64,000 nt of DNA from Clostridium sp. DSM 17811 (GCF_018861905.1 NZ_JAHLDU010000008.1:62001-126000); one strand, 5' to 3'; positions 45,705-55,894 are shown, counted from the stretch's first letter. The notes: generated from the sequence alone by a model not told the origin. Numbers and translations are program-made.

Positions 45705-47084
45705 TCATATAACATTTTCATTGATTCTCTCTAAACTTAGCTCATGCTTATTCATGCTCTTTATCTCTGACACTATTATTATAATTGTTATTATAAAAGC
45801 GATAAAGTCAGATGCTGGACCAGCCATCCAAATTCCGTCTAATTTAAAGAAATGTGGCATCAAAAGTATTAATGGAAAAAGTACTATAATTTGCCTTAAA
45901 AGACTTAAAAAAATAGAAATCTTAGCTTTTCCTACTGCCTGAAAATAATTTGTAAATACAACTTGTGAACCTATTAAAGGAAGCATTATAAGAAATATTC
46001 TTATTCCTCTAGAACCAAGATCTATAAGCTCTTTATCAGTGTTATTAAATATACTTATGATTTGAACTGAGAAAAGCTGAACAATCACAAATCCTACAAC
46101 AGACATAAGGGTAGCTATAATAGCTGCATATTTTAAGGCTAATTTAACCCTCTTGTAACTTTTAGCACCATAGTTATAACCTATAATTGGTTGTGCTCCT
46201 TGATTCAAGCCAAAAATTGGCATCATAATCAACATATTTATGCTATTTATTAATGAAAAAGCACCTATTGCTAAATCACCACCATATTTTTTTAAGCTCT
46301 TATTAAATGTTACAGTAATAAGACCAGCAGCCATTTGCATAGCAAATGGAGACATTCCTATTTCTAATATTTCTTTCACAATTTTCATTTGCAACTTCAT
46401 ATTTTTTCTTCTTAATTTTAAAACGCTTTTTCCTCGTAAAAAGTATAAAAGAACCCAAATAGAACACACAGCTTGAGAAATTATAGTAGCTAGTGCTGAA
46501 CCAACTACTCCCATATGAAGACCGAAAATAAATAGAGGATTTAATATAAAATTCAGTATAGCACCGATAAGCATTGTAACCATTGCCATAAGTGCATTAC
46601 CTTCTGAACGTATAAATGGATTCATACCAAAACCTAAATTTTGAAGTATAACCCCTAGTAATATTATGAATCCGAATTGTTTAGCATAAGGCATTGTATC
46701 TGGGCTAGCACCCAAAAGTACTAGTATTGGTTCTAGAAATATAAGGCCTATAATACTTACGACTATAGACATTATAACTACAAGTACAAATGCATTTCCA
46801 AGTATCTTTTCTGCATCTTCTTTTTTATTTTCTCCCAGTTTAATAGAAACTACAGCAGCTCCACCTATTCCAACAAGCATTCCAAAGGCCATTATAACAT
46901 TTGTAATCGGAAAGGTTATAGCAACTCCTGATAGAGCGAGTGGGTCAGGAACACCCCTACCAATAAAAATTCTATCTACCACACTGTACAAAGCATTTAC
47001 AAGCATTCCTATTATTGCAGGAATCGAAAATTTCCAAAGAAGGGATCCAACCTTCTCAGTCGCTAATTCATTTGAATTATCCAT
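45705..47084 (-). CDS. MATE-family efflux transporter
   Basis: 459 residues with twelve membrane segments in two six-segment halves; N-terminal pattern WKFSIPAIIGMLVNALYSVVDRIFIG is typical of the DinF/NorM-like group. It exports drugs or metabolites in exchange for sodium ions or protons. The ATG at 47084 follows AAGGTGG; a GTG four codons upstream lies in that site. It lies 41 bases after a marR gene and is probably under its control. Confidence 0.93.
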   Translation of the reverse strand: MDNSNELATEKVGSLLWKFSIPAIIGMLVNALYSVVDRIFIGRGVPDPLALSGVAITFPITNVIMAFGMLVGIGGAAVVSIKLGENKKEDAEKILGNAFVLVVIMSIVVSIIGLIFLEPILVLLGASPDTMPYAKQFGFIILLGVILQNLGFGMNPFIRSEGNALMAMVTMLIGAILNFILNPLFIFGLHMGVVGSALATIISQAVCSIWVLLYFLRGKSVLKLRRKNMKLQMKIVKEILEIGMSPFAMQMAAGLITVTFNKSLKKYGGDLAIGAFSLINSINMLIMMPIFGLNQGAQPIIGYNYGAKSYKRVKLALKYAAIIATLMSVVGFVIVQLFSVQIISIFNNTDKELIDLGSRGIRIFLIMLPLIGSQVVFTNYFQAVGKAKISIFLSLLRQIIVLFPLILLMPHFFKLDGIWMAGPASDFIAFIITIIIIVSEIKSMNKHELSLERINENVI

Positions 47085-47125
47085 ATAAAATACCACCTTT
47101 TAATTAATATTCTTTAGTTTCCTAA

Positions 47126-47575
47126 CTATTTTAAAGTACTTTTTATATCATTTTTGCATATGTTTTTATGCATTTTCTTTGTCCAAGCTATAAAGATTTT
47201 TATCTCATCGCAAGTGAAACCCTCGGATATTGTTTTCTCTATTTCATTGATGATGTCGTGACATAGTTTTTCTAGTTTAGCACCTTCGAGAGTTAGGTAT
47301 ATTCTATTAACTCTTGAATCTATTTCATCGTGCTTTCTAACTATAAAACCTTTATTTGCAAGGGTATCTAGAATTCCAGAAACTGAAGCTGGTGTTAATC
47401 CTAGGTTTTCTTGAAGCTGCTTTTGAGTCTTTCCATCTTCGCCCCAGAGTTTTTGAAGTACTGCTACTTGTGAAGAGGTAAGATCATATTTTTGTAATTT
47501 ATTATCATGAAATTTATTTAAAAGTCTTACTGACTTTGTTAACCAATAGCCAAGCCACATTTCCTCATTACCCAT
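47126..47575 (-). CDS. MarR-family transcriptional regulator
   Basis: 149 residues with the winged-helix core LTSSQVAVLQKLWGEDGKTQ, NLGLTPASVSGILDTLANKG and RKHDEIDSRVNRIYLTLEG. The ATG at 47575 is used because AGGAGG lies 12 bases upstream (a slightly long spacing); the longer frame is not family-like. First gene of an operon with the MATE transporter, so it probably represses drug export until a ligand binds. Confidence 0.92.
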   Translation of the reverse strand: MGNEEMWLGYWLTKSVRLLNKFHDNKLQKYDLTSSQVAVLQKLWGEDGKTQKQLQENLGLTPASVSGILDTLANKGFIVRKHDEIDSRVNRIYLTLEGAKLEKLCHDIINEIEKTISEGFTCDEIKIFIAWTKKMHKNICKNDIKSTLK

Positions 47576-47809
47576 AATTATATTTAGCCTCCTAAATGTT
47601 CCAAATGATATATTAGCATAAGAGTAAAGATAAATCAACTTATGTTTAATAAATAGATTAAATCAGCTTGCCTTGCCCCATTATTTGTAGCCATAAAATA
47701 TTAATAATAATTGGTTTAAATTGGTTGGTTATTACATAAACTGAAATGTAGATTTAAAAAGGTCAATCATAAATTTTAAATTATTTTGTTATTTAAAGGG
47801 GCGGATATC

Positions 47810-49219
47810 ATGGAAACAGAAGTAGAAAAATCAACATTAGGATTAATAAAAAAGCATAAGAAAATTGTTGTGGGTATTATAATTTCTATTTTAACTTTGC
47901 TTGTTATATATTTTGGAATGGTAATATTTTTTATGAATCATTTTTATTTTGGTTCTGTAATAAACTGCATTAATGTTTCATGTGAAAGTGTGGAGGATGT
48001 AAATAAACAAATGACAACTGAGATTAACACATATAGGATAAATATAAATGAAAGAGGCGGTAAAAGTGAACAAATTAAAGCAGGCGAAATTGGGTTAAAG
48101 TATAATTCAGATGGTAAATTTAATGAACTAAAAGATAGACAGAATCCTTATAAATGGATTTCAGCATTCTTTAACATAGAAGATTCTAAAATGATTGAAG
48201 GAGTTAAATATGATAAGAATCTATTAAAGAAGCGATTGGATAAGCTCTCTTGTTTTGATAGCAATAATATAATTGAACCTAAAAATCCAAGCATTAAGTA
48301 TACAGAAAATGGTTATGTAATTATATGTGAAGTAAGTGGTAATAAGGTTAATAAAGATATTTTATATGATAATGTGGCAGGCGCAATACTTAAGGAGAAA
48401 ACTATAATAAATCTTGAGTCAATCAATTGTTATGTTAAGCCATTATATACTTTAAATTCTCCAAAAGTTATCGAAGCTAAAAATAAACTTAATAAATATG
48501 CATTTTCAAAAATTACATATACATTTGGGGGAAGTAAGGAAGTTTTAGATGGTTCTGAAATAAATAAGTGGCTTACAGTTGATAAGGGGTTTGAAGTAAC
48601 ATTTAATGAAAAAGAAGTAAAGAAATATATAGATGTACTTTCTCAAAATTACAGTACAATTGGCAATAACAGAAATTTTGTTACATCATCAGGAAACACA
48701 ATAAAAATCGGCGGAGGTGATTATGGATGGTCTATTAATAGTGTTAAAGAAACGCAAGCTTTGATTTCAATAATAAAAGAAGGGAAAACTATATCAAAAG
48801 AGCCCACATATATTCAAACTGCTTTAGCTCATGGCAAAAATGATATTGGCGATACCTATGTAGAAATAGATCTGAAAGCTCAGCACTTATGGTTTTATAA
48901 AAATGGGTCTCTGATAGTTCAAGGTGATATTGTTACAGGTAACATAAGTTCTAATTATGGAACTCCCGATGGTATTTATAAGTTAAAATATAAAGAGAAA
49001 AATGCTATTCTTATAGGTCAAGGGTATGCTTCCCCTGTTACTTTTTGGATGCCATTTAACGGAGGTATAGGAATTCATGATGCAAGTTGGCGAAGTGTGT
49101 TTGGAGGAAAGATATATAAGTCAAATGGGTCCCATGGTTGCATAAATTCGCCGTATTATTTAGCAAAAGCGATATTTGACAACATTGAGGCAGGTAGCCC
49201 AGTTGTCTGTTATAGTTAG
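47810..49219 (+). CDS. L,D-transpeptidase with peptidoglycan-binding domains
   Basis: 469 residues. A membrane anchor (about 17-40) is followed by two putative peptidoglycan-binding-type modules (about 60-330) and a YkuD catalytic domain (about 345-469). The latter has IGIHDASWRS and SHGCINSP, which give the His and the catalytic Cys. It forms 3-3 cross-links or attaches proteins to the wall outside the membrane. The ATG at 47810 follows AAAGGGGCGG. It is divergent from the marR operon and has no terminator of canonical form, only the hairpin at 49245. Confidence 0.93.
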   Translation: METEVEKSTLGLIKKHKKIVVGIIISILTLLVIYFGMVIFFMNHFYFGSVINCINVSCESVEDVNKQMTTEINTYRININERGGKSEQIKAGEIGLKYNSDGKFNELKDRQNPYKWISAFFNIEDSKMIEGVKYDKNLLKKRLDKLSCFDSNNIIEPKNPSIKYTENGYVIICEVSGNKVNKDILYDNVAGAILKEKTIINLESINCYVKPLYTLNSPKVIEAKNKLNKYAFSKITYTFGGSKEVLDGSEINKWLTVDKGFEVTFNEKEVKKYIDVLSQNYSTIGNNRNFVTSSGNTIKIGGGDYGWSINSVKETQALISIIKEGKTISKEPTYIQTALAHGKNDIGDTYVEIDLKAQHLWFYKNGSLIVQGDIVTGNISSNYGTPDGIYKLKYKEKNAILIGQGYASPVTFWMPFNGGIGIHDASWRSVFGGKIYKSNGSHGCINSPYYLAKAIFDNIEAGSPVVCYS

Positions 49220-49244
49220 TAGGAAAAATTAAATCATAAAATAG

Positions 49245-49266
49245 GACCGCAATATATATTGCGATC
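49245..49266. terminator. Hairpin between convergent genes
   Basis: CGCAATATATATTGCG core, extended by imperfect pairs. It lacks a clean T run on either strand and is a weak terminator candidate for the L,D-transpeptidase and AEC genes. Confidence 0.45.
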
Positions 49267-49306
49267 TAGATTATAACTTGGTAATATAGTAGGTAATTTC
49301 TGTATA

Positions 49307-50215
49307 CTAAACAAAAGCAATAATCGCCCACATGAGTATAAAGCTTATTATAATTGTCAAGTTATTGACAGTTCCTACAAACCTAGTATCATAGTCAAAC
49401 TCTACTGAGTAAGGAATAACTGTAAAACTTATTGGTAATATAAGACCGATTAACATAGTTTTTTTGAACATTGGATCTAGGGGAACTAAATTATAAATAA
49501 GTATACCTACTCCAAATCCAATTATATATCTTAAAGCAATTATCTTGGCCATGTTTTTCAAATATGTCTTCTTAAAGGAAAAGCTTAGGTATAATCCAAG
49601 TGCCAATAATGCGAGAGGCATATTTGCTTTGGATAGAATTCCTGTAATTTGTATAATAGGCTTCGGAATGCTAAGGCCTAAAAGATTAATCGCTAAAGTA
49701 ATAATATATGTAAGAAAAGGTATTGAGTGCATCGTCTTCGCGAAAATATTTTTGTAGCTCACTTCACCTTTACTACTTGAATAAATGCTTGCAATTATAT
49801 AACAAACAGCGAAAACAATGAAGGAATTACCCATATCAAACATACCAAAGTATTTGAGCCCTGACCTTCCCCATATTGACTCTACTATAGGATAGGCGAA
49901 AAGACCAACATTGAAGGAAGGGACTAGCATTGTTAACATTCCTTTTTCTCGCCTTGATTCTCCTTTGAATACAATGAGGGCCACTACTGCCATAAGTAAT
50001 CCAAATATAAAACTAATTACAGGGACAAGCAATAGGCTTTTGTCTATAGTCATTGTACTAAAAACATTTATTACAATGGAGGGAAGAGTGACATTAAAAA
50101 TTAGTCTGGAAATAACTTCTCCATCGCTTTCCTTTAAAATATTTACTTTCTTTAGAAAATATCCGAGTAAAATAATACTTAATGACATAACAAACTGTGA
50201 GTTAATAGTGTTCAT
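49307..50215 (-). CDS. AEC-family transporter
   Basis: 302 residues with ten membrane segments, the layout of the auxin efflux carrier (AEC) family; N-terminal FVMSLSIILLGYFLKKVNIL and the central VPSFNVGLFAYPI segment with conserved Asn/Pro are typical. Bacterial members carry organic acids such as malate or malonate; the substrate here is unknown. AAGGAG precedes the ATG. An mscS-like gene lies 28 bases upstream on the same strand, so the two may be co-transcribed. Confidence 0.88.
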   Translation of the reverse strand: MNTINSQFVMSLSIILLGYFLKKVNILKESDGEVISRLIFNVTLPSIVINVFSTMTIDKSLLLVPVISFIFGLLMAVVALIVFKGESRREKGMLTMLVPSFNVGLFAYPIVESIWGRSGLKYFGMFDMGNSFIVFAVCYIIASIYSSSKGEVSYKNIFAKTMHSIPFLTYIITLAINLLGLSIPKPIIQITGILSKANMPLALLALGLYLSFSFKKTYLKNMAKIIALRYIIGFGVGILIYNLVPLDPMFKKTMLIGLILPISFTVIPYSVEFDYDTRFVGTVNNLTIIISFILMWAIIAFV

Positions 50216-50243
50216 TTATTGTCTCCTTGTGTATATAGTCTAA

Positions 50244-51104
50244 TCATAATAATTCGATGTCTTCATGTTTAGCAAATTCATCTAGAATATCTTCAACTAA
50301 GGCATGTTGCAAGTTTCTAAAATTTCTTGCCTTGCAAATAAGCCTTAAGTTTAAACAAACACTTCCGGATTCCATGGAAGTATAGACTGTGTGTGAAAGA
50401 TTTTCGTAATAAATAGGAAGAGTTTTTGATGCTATGCTTAGCGAATCTTTTGCTTCTTGCTCTATATCTCCTACTTTATCATCAGCAATAGACATTAATA
50501 TATTTTTAGCTTCTCTCCAATTACTTGTAAGTGTAAGGCTTATTTTAAGCTCATTCCAAGTAAAAGGGAATGCGTTAGTTTCATTTATAAGGTCTTCAGT
50601 GAGTATTTGTATATTTGGTATATGAGTAATTCTTCCAGTACTTTGTCCGTATGTTCTATTGTCATTTTCCATGACCTCAATAATAGTAGTATAAAACCAA
50701 TCTATAGCTACGACGTCACCAAGACTTTCTCCAATCTTTATTCTATCACCAAGTTTAAAGGGCTTATGAGTATTAATTATAAGCCATCCCAAAAAACTTG
50801 CTACAAGATCACGAAAGGCAAAGGCAAGTCCAGCAGAGAATATCCCTAAAAATGTAAATATATCCTTAGACTCATACATCCATATTGGTATAATAGTTAC
50901 AGCTGTTAAGATATTTACGGCGAGGGTAGACGTTTTTTTATATTTTATTGTATTAAGTGAATCAAAGTTTGATTTATTAATAAATGAACATATGCTTTTC
51001 TTTAACAAATGAAATATCATTATTATAAATATTGTTATTATGATTTTTATCAATACACCGACGTCTTCAAATTTTAAACCTAGATCTAACAAAAATTTAA
51101 TCAC
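50244..51104 (-). CDS. mscS: Small-conductance mechanosensitive channel, MscS family
   Basis: 286 residues. Membrane segments lie at about 17-38, 60-80 and 84-108, the last being the pore helix (IFSAGLAFAFRDLVASFLGW), followed by the beta domain with FKLGDRIKIGESLGDVVAID and the C-terminal cytoplasmic cage. It opens under membrane tension to release solutes during osmotic down-shock. The start is probably a GTG with AAAGGGG about 11 bases upstream. A 22-bp inverted repeat lies directly upstream. Confidence 0.9.
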   Translation of the reverse strand: MIKFLLDLGLKFEDVGVLIKIIITIFIIMIFHLLKKSICSFINKSNFDSLNTIKYKKTSTLAVNILTAVTIIPIWMYESKDIFTFLGIFSAGLAFAFRDLVASFLGWLIINTHKPFKLGDRIKIGESLGDVVAIDWFYTTIIEVMENDNRTYGQSTGRITHIPNIQILTEDLINETNAFPFTWNELKISLTLTSNWREAKNILMSIADDKVGDIEQEAKDSLSIASKTLPIYYENLSHTVYTSMESGSVCLNLRLICKARNFRNLQHALVEDILDEFAKHEDIELL

Positions 51105-51120
51105 TTATTTTATACCCCTT

Positions 51121-51170
51121 TATATACTATTTAAACTATATGTATTAGCATATAGTTTAAATAGTATATA
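51121..51170. repeat. Perfect 22-bp inverted repeat upstream of mscS
   Basis: Arms at 51121-51142 and 51149-51170, loop TATTAG. It lies 16 bases before the mscS start, in the divergent region with the carboxypeptidase gene. No T run follows in a terminator position for a known gene; it may be a leader hairpin or an operator. Confidence 0.85.
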
Positions 51171-51318
51171 GTAAAATTGAACATATGTCAATGACAGTAT
51201 TTTAAAAATGTGGTATAATATTAGCTTATACGCTAAAATATTGTCTTGTAAAATGATATACAACAAATTGTTTTTTATAATAAATTTGTAATAAATAAAA
51301 GTAATGGAGAGATGAAAG

Positions 51319-52599
51319 TTGAAAAACAAAAGATTTTTAATTCTGATTGTATTATTTCTAGTATCTTCTATGAGTTTAAATGTTTTTGCTGCGACTGATG
51401 TTACGACTGTTAGTGCGAGCACTACAAATGTACCAACAATATATGGGAAAGCAGCTATCACTGTTGATGTTGCAACTGGTGAGATAATTTATGCGAAAGA
51501 TGTGGACAAGCAAATGTACCCAGCAAGCATGACAAAGTTAATAACTGCACTACTTCTCGCTGAGAACAGGGTAAAAACTGATAAAATAAAATACACGCAA
51601 AGTGCAAAAGTTCAGCCAGCGGATTCATTAAATGTTAATCTTCATTCAATTGGACTTAATGAGACCATGACAAGTGCAGATGTAATGGATGGTTTGTTAT
51701 TATTTTCAGCAAATGACACTGCATATATGATTGCAGACAATATTTCTGGGAATTCTACAAACTTTATGAAAATGATGAATGATAAGGCAGCTAAATTACA
51801 GATGACTAAAACTCATTTTGTAACTCCTAACGGTCTTCATGATCCAGATCATTATACTACACCTTATGATATGAGCATATTGGCTAGATCTGCATTTTTA
51901 AATCCTTGGGTAAAAGAGTCAATGAATAAAAAGCAAAGTACTTTATCAACATCAAAAGGTACAACATTTAAAATTGAGAACAGCAATAAACTTCTTGGTG
52001 TTAATGGTTGTATTGGTGGGAAAACGGGGTATACTTCAAAGGCAGGCAGATGTCTTGTAGCTTTTTATGAAAGAAATGGTAGAAAAATTATGGGCGTTGT
52101 TATGGGATCAGTTATGGATGCAAGTGATACTTACGTCTTCAGTGATATGGAAAAAATTATTAACTATAGCTATAATTTGAAAAGGACGGTATTACACGCA
52201 AACAATTCTGTTGTGAAAACAGAAATATTAAAATACAAACCGCTTAAATTTTTTGGCCCAGAAAAAACTGCTAGTGTACCACTAGTAGTTAAAGAGGATG
52301 TTAGTTATTACAAGAATGATGCAAATGAAAAAGATTTGAAGGAAAATATAAACTTATCTGATATCACTGTTTCTAGTCTTAAAGGAAATGAGAGCATTGG
52401 AACCTTGAGATTAACGCAAAAGGGAAAAGTAAAAACTTATAAGCTTTATTCAGCAGTTTTTAGCGGAGCTTTAACAAAGAATGATATGCCTGTATATCTT
52501 ATGGCGGCGGGAATATTAGCTTTAGTTTTAGTAGGAATAGCGCTTATAATAAGAACAAATAATTTAAAGAAAAGAAAAAGAAGGAGAAGAAAATATTAA
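51319..52599 (+). CDS. dacF: D-alanyl-D-alanine carboxypeptidase
   Basis: Low-molecular-weight penicillin-binding protein that trims the terminal D-Ala from peptidoglycan stem peptides. 426 residues. A signal peptide (about 1-24) precedes the active-site SMTKLITALL (Ser-x-x-Lys), the SAN motif in FSANDTAYM, and KTGYTSKAG. The C-terminal part has a beta-rich domain, one membrane segment (about 392-412) and a strongly basic tail (KKRKRRRRKY). The start is TTG, with GGAGAG upstream. The next gene follows after 21 bases. DacF or DacB role cannot be separated by sequence alone. Confidence 0.92.
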   Translation: MKNKRFLILIVLFLVSSMSLNVFAATDVTTVSASTTNVPTIYGKAAITVDVATGEIIYAKDVDKQMYPASMTKLITALLLAENRVKTDKIKYTQSAKVQPADSLNVNLHSIGLNETMTSADVMDGLLLFSANDTAYMIADNISGNSTNFMKMMNDKAAKLQMTKTHFVTPNGLHDPDHYTTPYDMSILARSAFLNPWVKESMNKKQSTLSTSKGTTFKIENSNKLLGVNGCIGGKTGYTSKAGRCLVAFYERNGRKIMGVVMGSVMDASDTYVFSDMEKIINYSYNLKRTVLHANNSVVKTEILKYKPLKFFGPEKTASVPLVVKEDVSYYKNDANEKDLKENINLSDITVSSLKGNESIGTLRLTQKGKVKTYKLYSAVFSGALTKNDMPVYLMAAGILALVLVGIALIIRTNNLKKRKRRRRKY

Positions 52600-52620
52600 T
52601 AATATTTTAGGAGGATAAGG

Positions 52621-53337
52621 ATGAAGAAATTGGGTTGGCGTTTTAAATTTTCCGTATTATTGATATTTTTATCAATAGTATTATATTCTTTTCACTATTT
52701 TCTTTTTAGAGACACACATCTTATTTTGTTGTATTTTCTAGGTGATTTAGCATTTATACCTATTCAAGTTTTATTAGTATCCTTAGTTATTGATAGAGTT
52801 ATTAAGCAAAGAGAAACGGAAGCCTTAATAGAAAAGCTAAATTTAATAATAGGCGTGTTTTTTAATGAAGTTGGAACTAGCACGTTAAAATACTTTACGG
52901 CGATTGATTCAAGAGTTAAGGAGATTGCAAATTTTCTTATAGTTGATCCAACTTGGGAAGAGAGAGATTTCAAAAAAGCATTAGAAAAATGTAAAAATTA
53001 TGACTATGAAATTGAATTCTACAAAGTTGACTTAGAAGAAATGAATAAATTCCTTTTAAGTAAAAGAGGGTTTTTATTGAGATTATTAGAAAATCCAAAT
53101 CTATTGGAGCATGAAACTTTTACTCATTTATTAACGGCAGTTTTTCATTTGCAAGATGAGTTATCTTCAAGAAATTTATCAGAACTACGCGAGGATGAAA
53201 AAGAACATATAAAAAATGATATAAAAAGGGTATACCGAGCAAGTGTAAGCCAATGGGTTATGTATATTAAGCATTTGAAAAATGCTTTTCCGTACTTATT
53301 TGTTACAGCAATGTCAAATAATCCTTTTGATAATTGA
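52621..53337 (+). CDS. Two-TM protein with helical cytoplasmic domain, unknown function
   Basis: 238 residues. Two membrane segments (about 9-27 and 35-58) are followed by a Lys/Glu/Leu-rich helical domain. Nothing in the sequence matches a known enzyme motif. AGGAGG lies 6 bases before the ATG and the gene starts 21 bases after the carboxypeptidase stop, so the two form an operon closed by a terminator at 53368. A link to cell-wall work is suggested only by this context. Confidence 0.75.
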   Translation: MKKLGWRFKFSVLLIFLSIVLYSFHYFLFRDTHLILLYFLGDLAFIPIQVLLVSLVIDRVIKQRETEALIEKLNLIIGVFFNEVGTSTLKYFTAIDSRVKEIANFLIVDPTWEERDFKKALEKCKNYDYEIEFYKVDLEEMNKFLLSKRGFLLRLLENPNLLEHETFTHLLTAVFHLQDELSSRNLSELREDEKEHIKNDIKRVYRASVSQWVMYIKHLKNAFPYLFVTAMSNNPFDN

Positions 53338-53367
53338 GGTATACACACTAACAATTTTATATAAAGA

Positions 53368-53400
53368 AAGAACTGTTGAAATTTCAGCAGTTCTTTTTTT
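53368..53400 (+). terminator. Terminator of the dac operon
   Basis: AAGAACTGTTGAAA pairs with TTTCAGCAGTTCTT (one mismatch), followed by eight T. Confidence 0.9.
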
Positions 53401-53730
53401 TATATCAAATTTATAGAACAAGATTAACTTTATTAAATCTATAGGTATTATGTCACCAAGACTTAATGCAAACGTAATTAGTTCCCAAGTATAATTAACT
53501 GTGTATTTTATATAGTTAAATGTTAACTACTATATTGTTTTGAAAAATGAGGTAAAGGTAAAAGAATGTTATACGATATATAAATAGAGTATTATAATAT
53601 TTAATGGTGAATTTAATACAAAGAACAAGGAAAAAAGATTAGTTTGACGAACAACTTAGTTTAGTAAGTTATTTTAGCGAATTAAAGAAGTTTTTAAATT
53701 TTCAATTAATTATGAGGGGGAAAGATATAT
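53401..53730 (+). other. 330-base gap upstream of the chemoreceptor
   Basis: AT-rich, no coding frame. A TATAAT lies at 53593-53598 without a convincing -35, and no sigma-D (motility) promoter was found. The gene's ribosome binding site GAGGGGG is just before 53731. Nothing else is seen. Confidence 0.5.
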
Positions 53731-55725
53731 ATGAAAAGCATAAAATCAAAAATAACATTATTAACGTGTTTAGTCTGTGTTTTAAGTTTACTAATATCAT
53801 CTGCAATTACTTGCTTTATATCTTATAATTCAATAATGAATGAAACTAAGAGCAAAATATCTATATATGCAGAGAAGGAAGCAGAAACTATTAATGGTTG
53901 GCTTGATGGTCAAGGAAAAATAATTAATGGGGTTGGTAATTATATAGAAAGTATGGATACTGTAGATAATAAAAAAATAATGAAATACTTTCAAAAGGAG
54001 TTAAAGAGTAATCCGTATGCTTCAGATATATATTTAGGATTTGCAAACAAAAAAATTCTTGTTGGAAGTGGTTGGGTTGCACCAGCAGATTTTGATTCTA
54101 CTCAAAGAGTTTGGTACAAAAGCGCTATTGAAAAAAATGGATTAATTTATTCCACACCATTTTTAGATGGTAAGACAAAAGAAATGATGATATCAGTAGC
54201 TAAACCTGTAATAAGAAATGGTAAAACAATCGGAGTTGTAGGTTGTGATGTTAAAATAGGAGCAATTACCAAAATGCTTGATAAAGCAAAGCCTATGGAA
54301 AATAGTTATGCTTTTCTAATAGATGATAGTAATAATTTTATTATTCATCCTAATAAAGAGTTTAAACCTACAGATAAAGGGCTTCAAAATGTTGATAAGG
54401 TTATGAATGGACAATATTCTAAAGCTTTAAGTAGCAACTTTGTTAGCATAAAAGATTATGATGGTAAAGATAAATATTTTGTAACATCTAAAATAAACGT
54501 AAGCAACTGGAAAGTTGGTTTTTCAGTACCTGTAGATGTTATGATGAAGCCAATTAAAACATTAGTATCAACTTTTTTATTTGTATTACTTGTTTTGTTA
54601 ATAGTTACTATTATAGTCTCTATATATTTCGGAAAGAAGATAGGAGATCCAATATTGTCTTTATCAAAAATGATGGATAAATTAGCTAAATTTGATTTAA
54701 CTTATGATAACAAGTATGATTCATTATTAAAACATAAAGATGAAGTAGGACAGCTTGCTAATTCAGTTTTTATAATGCAAAAGGAACTTACTGGATTGAT
54801 TACAGGTATATTAGCTAATTCACAAGGGATGAGTGTATCTAGTGAAGAACTTTCGGCTATGGTAATCGAGCTTAAAGTAAAAGCAGAAAATATTGAAGAG
54901 GCAGTAAATAATATAACAAATGATGTACAGGAAACAAGCGCATCAACAGAAGAAATAAGTGCTTCCATACAAGAAGTGGACTCAAGCATTAATATATTAT
55001 CAAGTAAAGCCATGGAAGGAAGTAATAATGCAAGTAAATCTAAAGACCGGGCTATAGAGGTTCAGAAAAAAGGAGAATTATCTATTGACGAAACAACAAC
55101 GATATATTATGAAAAGAAAAAGAATGGAGTAAAAGCAATTGAGGATGGTAAGGTAGTAGGAGAGATAAAGGTAATGGCTGACATCATTGCAAGTATATCA
55201 GAACAAACTAATTTGCTTGCACTTAATGCTGCTATAGAGGCAGCAAGGGCTGGAGAACAGGGAAAAGGATTTGCAGTAGTAGCTGATGAAGTAAGGAAGC
55301 TTGCAGAGGAATCTTCACAAGCAGTAGCTAGTATACAAGAAACGATTCTAAAGGTTCAGAAAGCATTTGAAAACCTTTCTGGCAATAGCAAAGATATATT
55401 AGATTTTATAAATGATAATGTACACCCTCAGTTCAAAATTATGAAGAAGATGGGCGAACAGTATTATAATGATTCAGAATTTGTAACCAGTATGTCTGAT
55501 GAAATAGCTTCTATGTCGGAAGAACTTACAGCTACAATAAATCAGGTAAATGAGGCGGTACAAAATACAGCACAAACAGCGCAAAGATCATCTGAAAGTG
55601 CAGAAACAATAAAAGATAGTATGGAGGAAACAACAAAAGCTGTAGAACGAGTGGCAGTAACAGCACAAAATCAAGCAAAACATGCTGAAGAACTTAAAGA
55701 AATGATACAAAAATTTAAAATTTAA
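53731..55725 (+). CDS. Methyl-accepting chemotaxis protein with dCache sensor
   Basis: 664 residues. Membrane segments at about 8-30 and 278-300 flank a double-Cache sensor domain (with [20 protein letters not shown] and [19 protein letters not shown]-like pattern). HAMP lies at about 300-355 and the signalling domain from about 380 to the end, with the conserved tip [21 protein letters not shown]. Relatives with dCache domains often sense amino acids or organic acids. GAGGGGG precedes the ATG. It is monocistronic with a terminator. Confidence 0.95.
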   Translation: MKSIKSKITLLTCLVCVLSLLISSAITCFISYNSIMNETKSKISIYAEKEAETINGWLDGQGKIINGVGNYIESMDTVDNKKIMKYFQKELKSNPYASDIYLGFANKKILVGSGWVAPADFDSTQRVWYKSAIEKNGLIYSTPFLDGKTKEMMISVAKPVIRNGKTIGVVGCDVKIGAITKMLDKAKPMENSYAFLIDDSNNFIIHPNKEFKPTDKGLQNVDKVMNGQYSKALSSNFVSIKDYDGKDKYFVTSKINVSNWKVGFSVPVDVMMKPIKTLVSTFLFVLLVLLIVTIIVSIYFGKKIGDPILSLSKMMDKLAKFDLTYDNKYDSLLKHKDEVGQLANSVFIMQKELTGLITGILANSQGMSVSSEELSAMVIELKVKAENIEEAVNNITNDVQETSASTEEISASIQEVDSSINILSSKAMEGSNNASKSKDRAIEVQKKGELSIDETTTIYYEKKKNGVKAIEDGKVVGEIKVMADIIASISEQTNLLALNAAIEAARAGEQGKGFAVVADEVRKLAEESSQAVASIQETILKVQKAFENLSGNSKDILDFINDNVHPQFKIMKKMGEQYYNDSEFVTSMSDEIASMSEELTATINQVNEAVQNTAQTAQRSSESAETIKDSMEETTKAVERVAVTAQNQAKHAEELKEMIQKFKI

Positions 55726-55736
55726 TTATCTTTTAT

Positions 55737-55769
55737 GTTCCCTCAGACTATGTCCTGAGGGAACTTTTT
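55737..55769 (+). terminator. Terminator of the chemoreceptor gene
   Basis: GTTCCCTCAG pairs with CTGAGGGAAC around ACTATGTC, followed by five T. Confidence 0.92.
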
Positions 55770-55789
55770 AATTGATTTTTTTTAAAAGG

Positions 55790-55832
55790 TGATTTATAAT
55801 TTAAGCCTATGGATACTGAGACTACAGTTAAG
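55790..55832 (+). pseudogene. Fragment of an oleate hydratase gene (internal part)
   Basis: A short stretch encodes FKPMDTETTVK, matching FKPSDTETTVT of the intact oleate hydratase (near 7470-7505), with close nucleotide identity over about 43 bases, mismatches mostly at third positions. The sequence on either side does not match. It is too short to work and lies in the 372-base gap 55726-56097 with repeat copy 1. Confidence 0.65.
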
Positions 55833-55894
55833 ATTAAAGACCAAACTAGAAAAAATATGGTGAAAAATTATTAAAATATCTAATTGTATATATA

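Noticed and set aside
51120-51461. Minus-strand frame of 113 codons between mscS and the carboxypeptidase gene
   Set aside because: It overlaps the signal peptide of the carboxypeptidase antisense and reads through the inverted repeat; no ribosome binding site or family likeness.
55080-55200. Suspected in-frame insertion in the signalling domain of the second chemoreceptor
   Set aside because: The extra segment keeps the frame and heptad pattern on both sides, and similar spacing is common in clostridial chemoreceptors.
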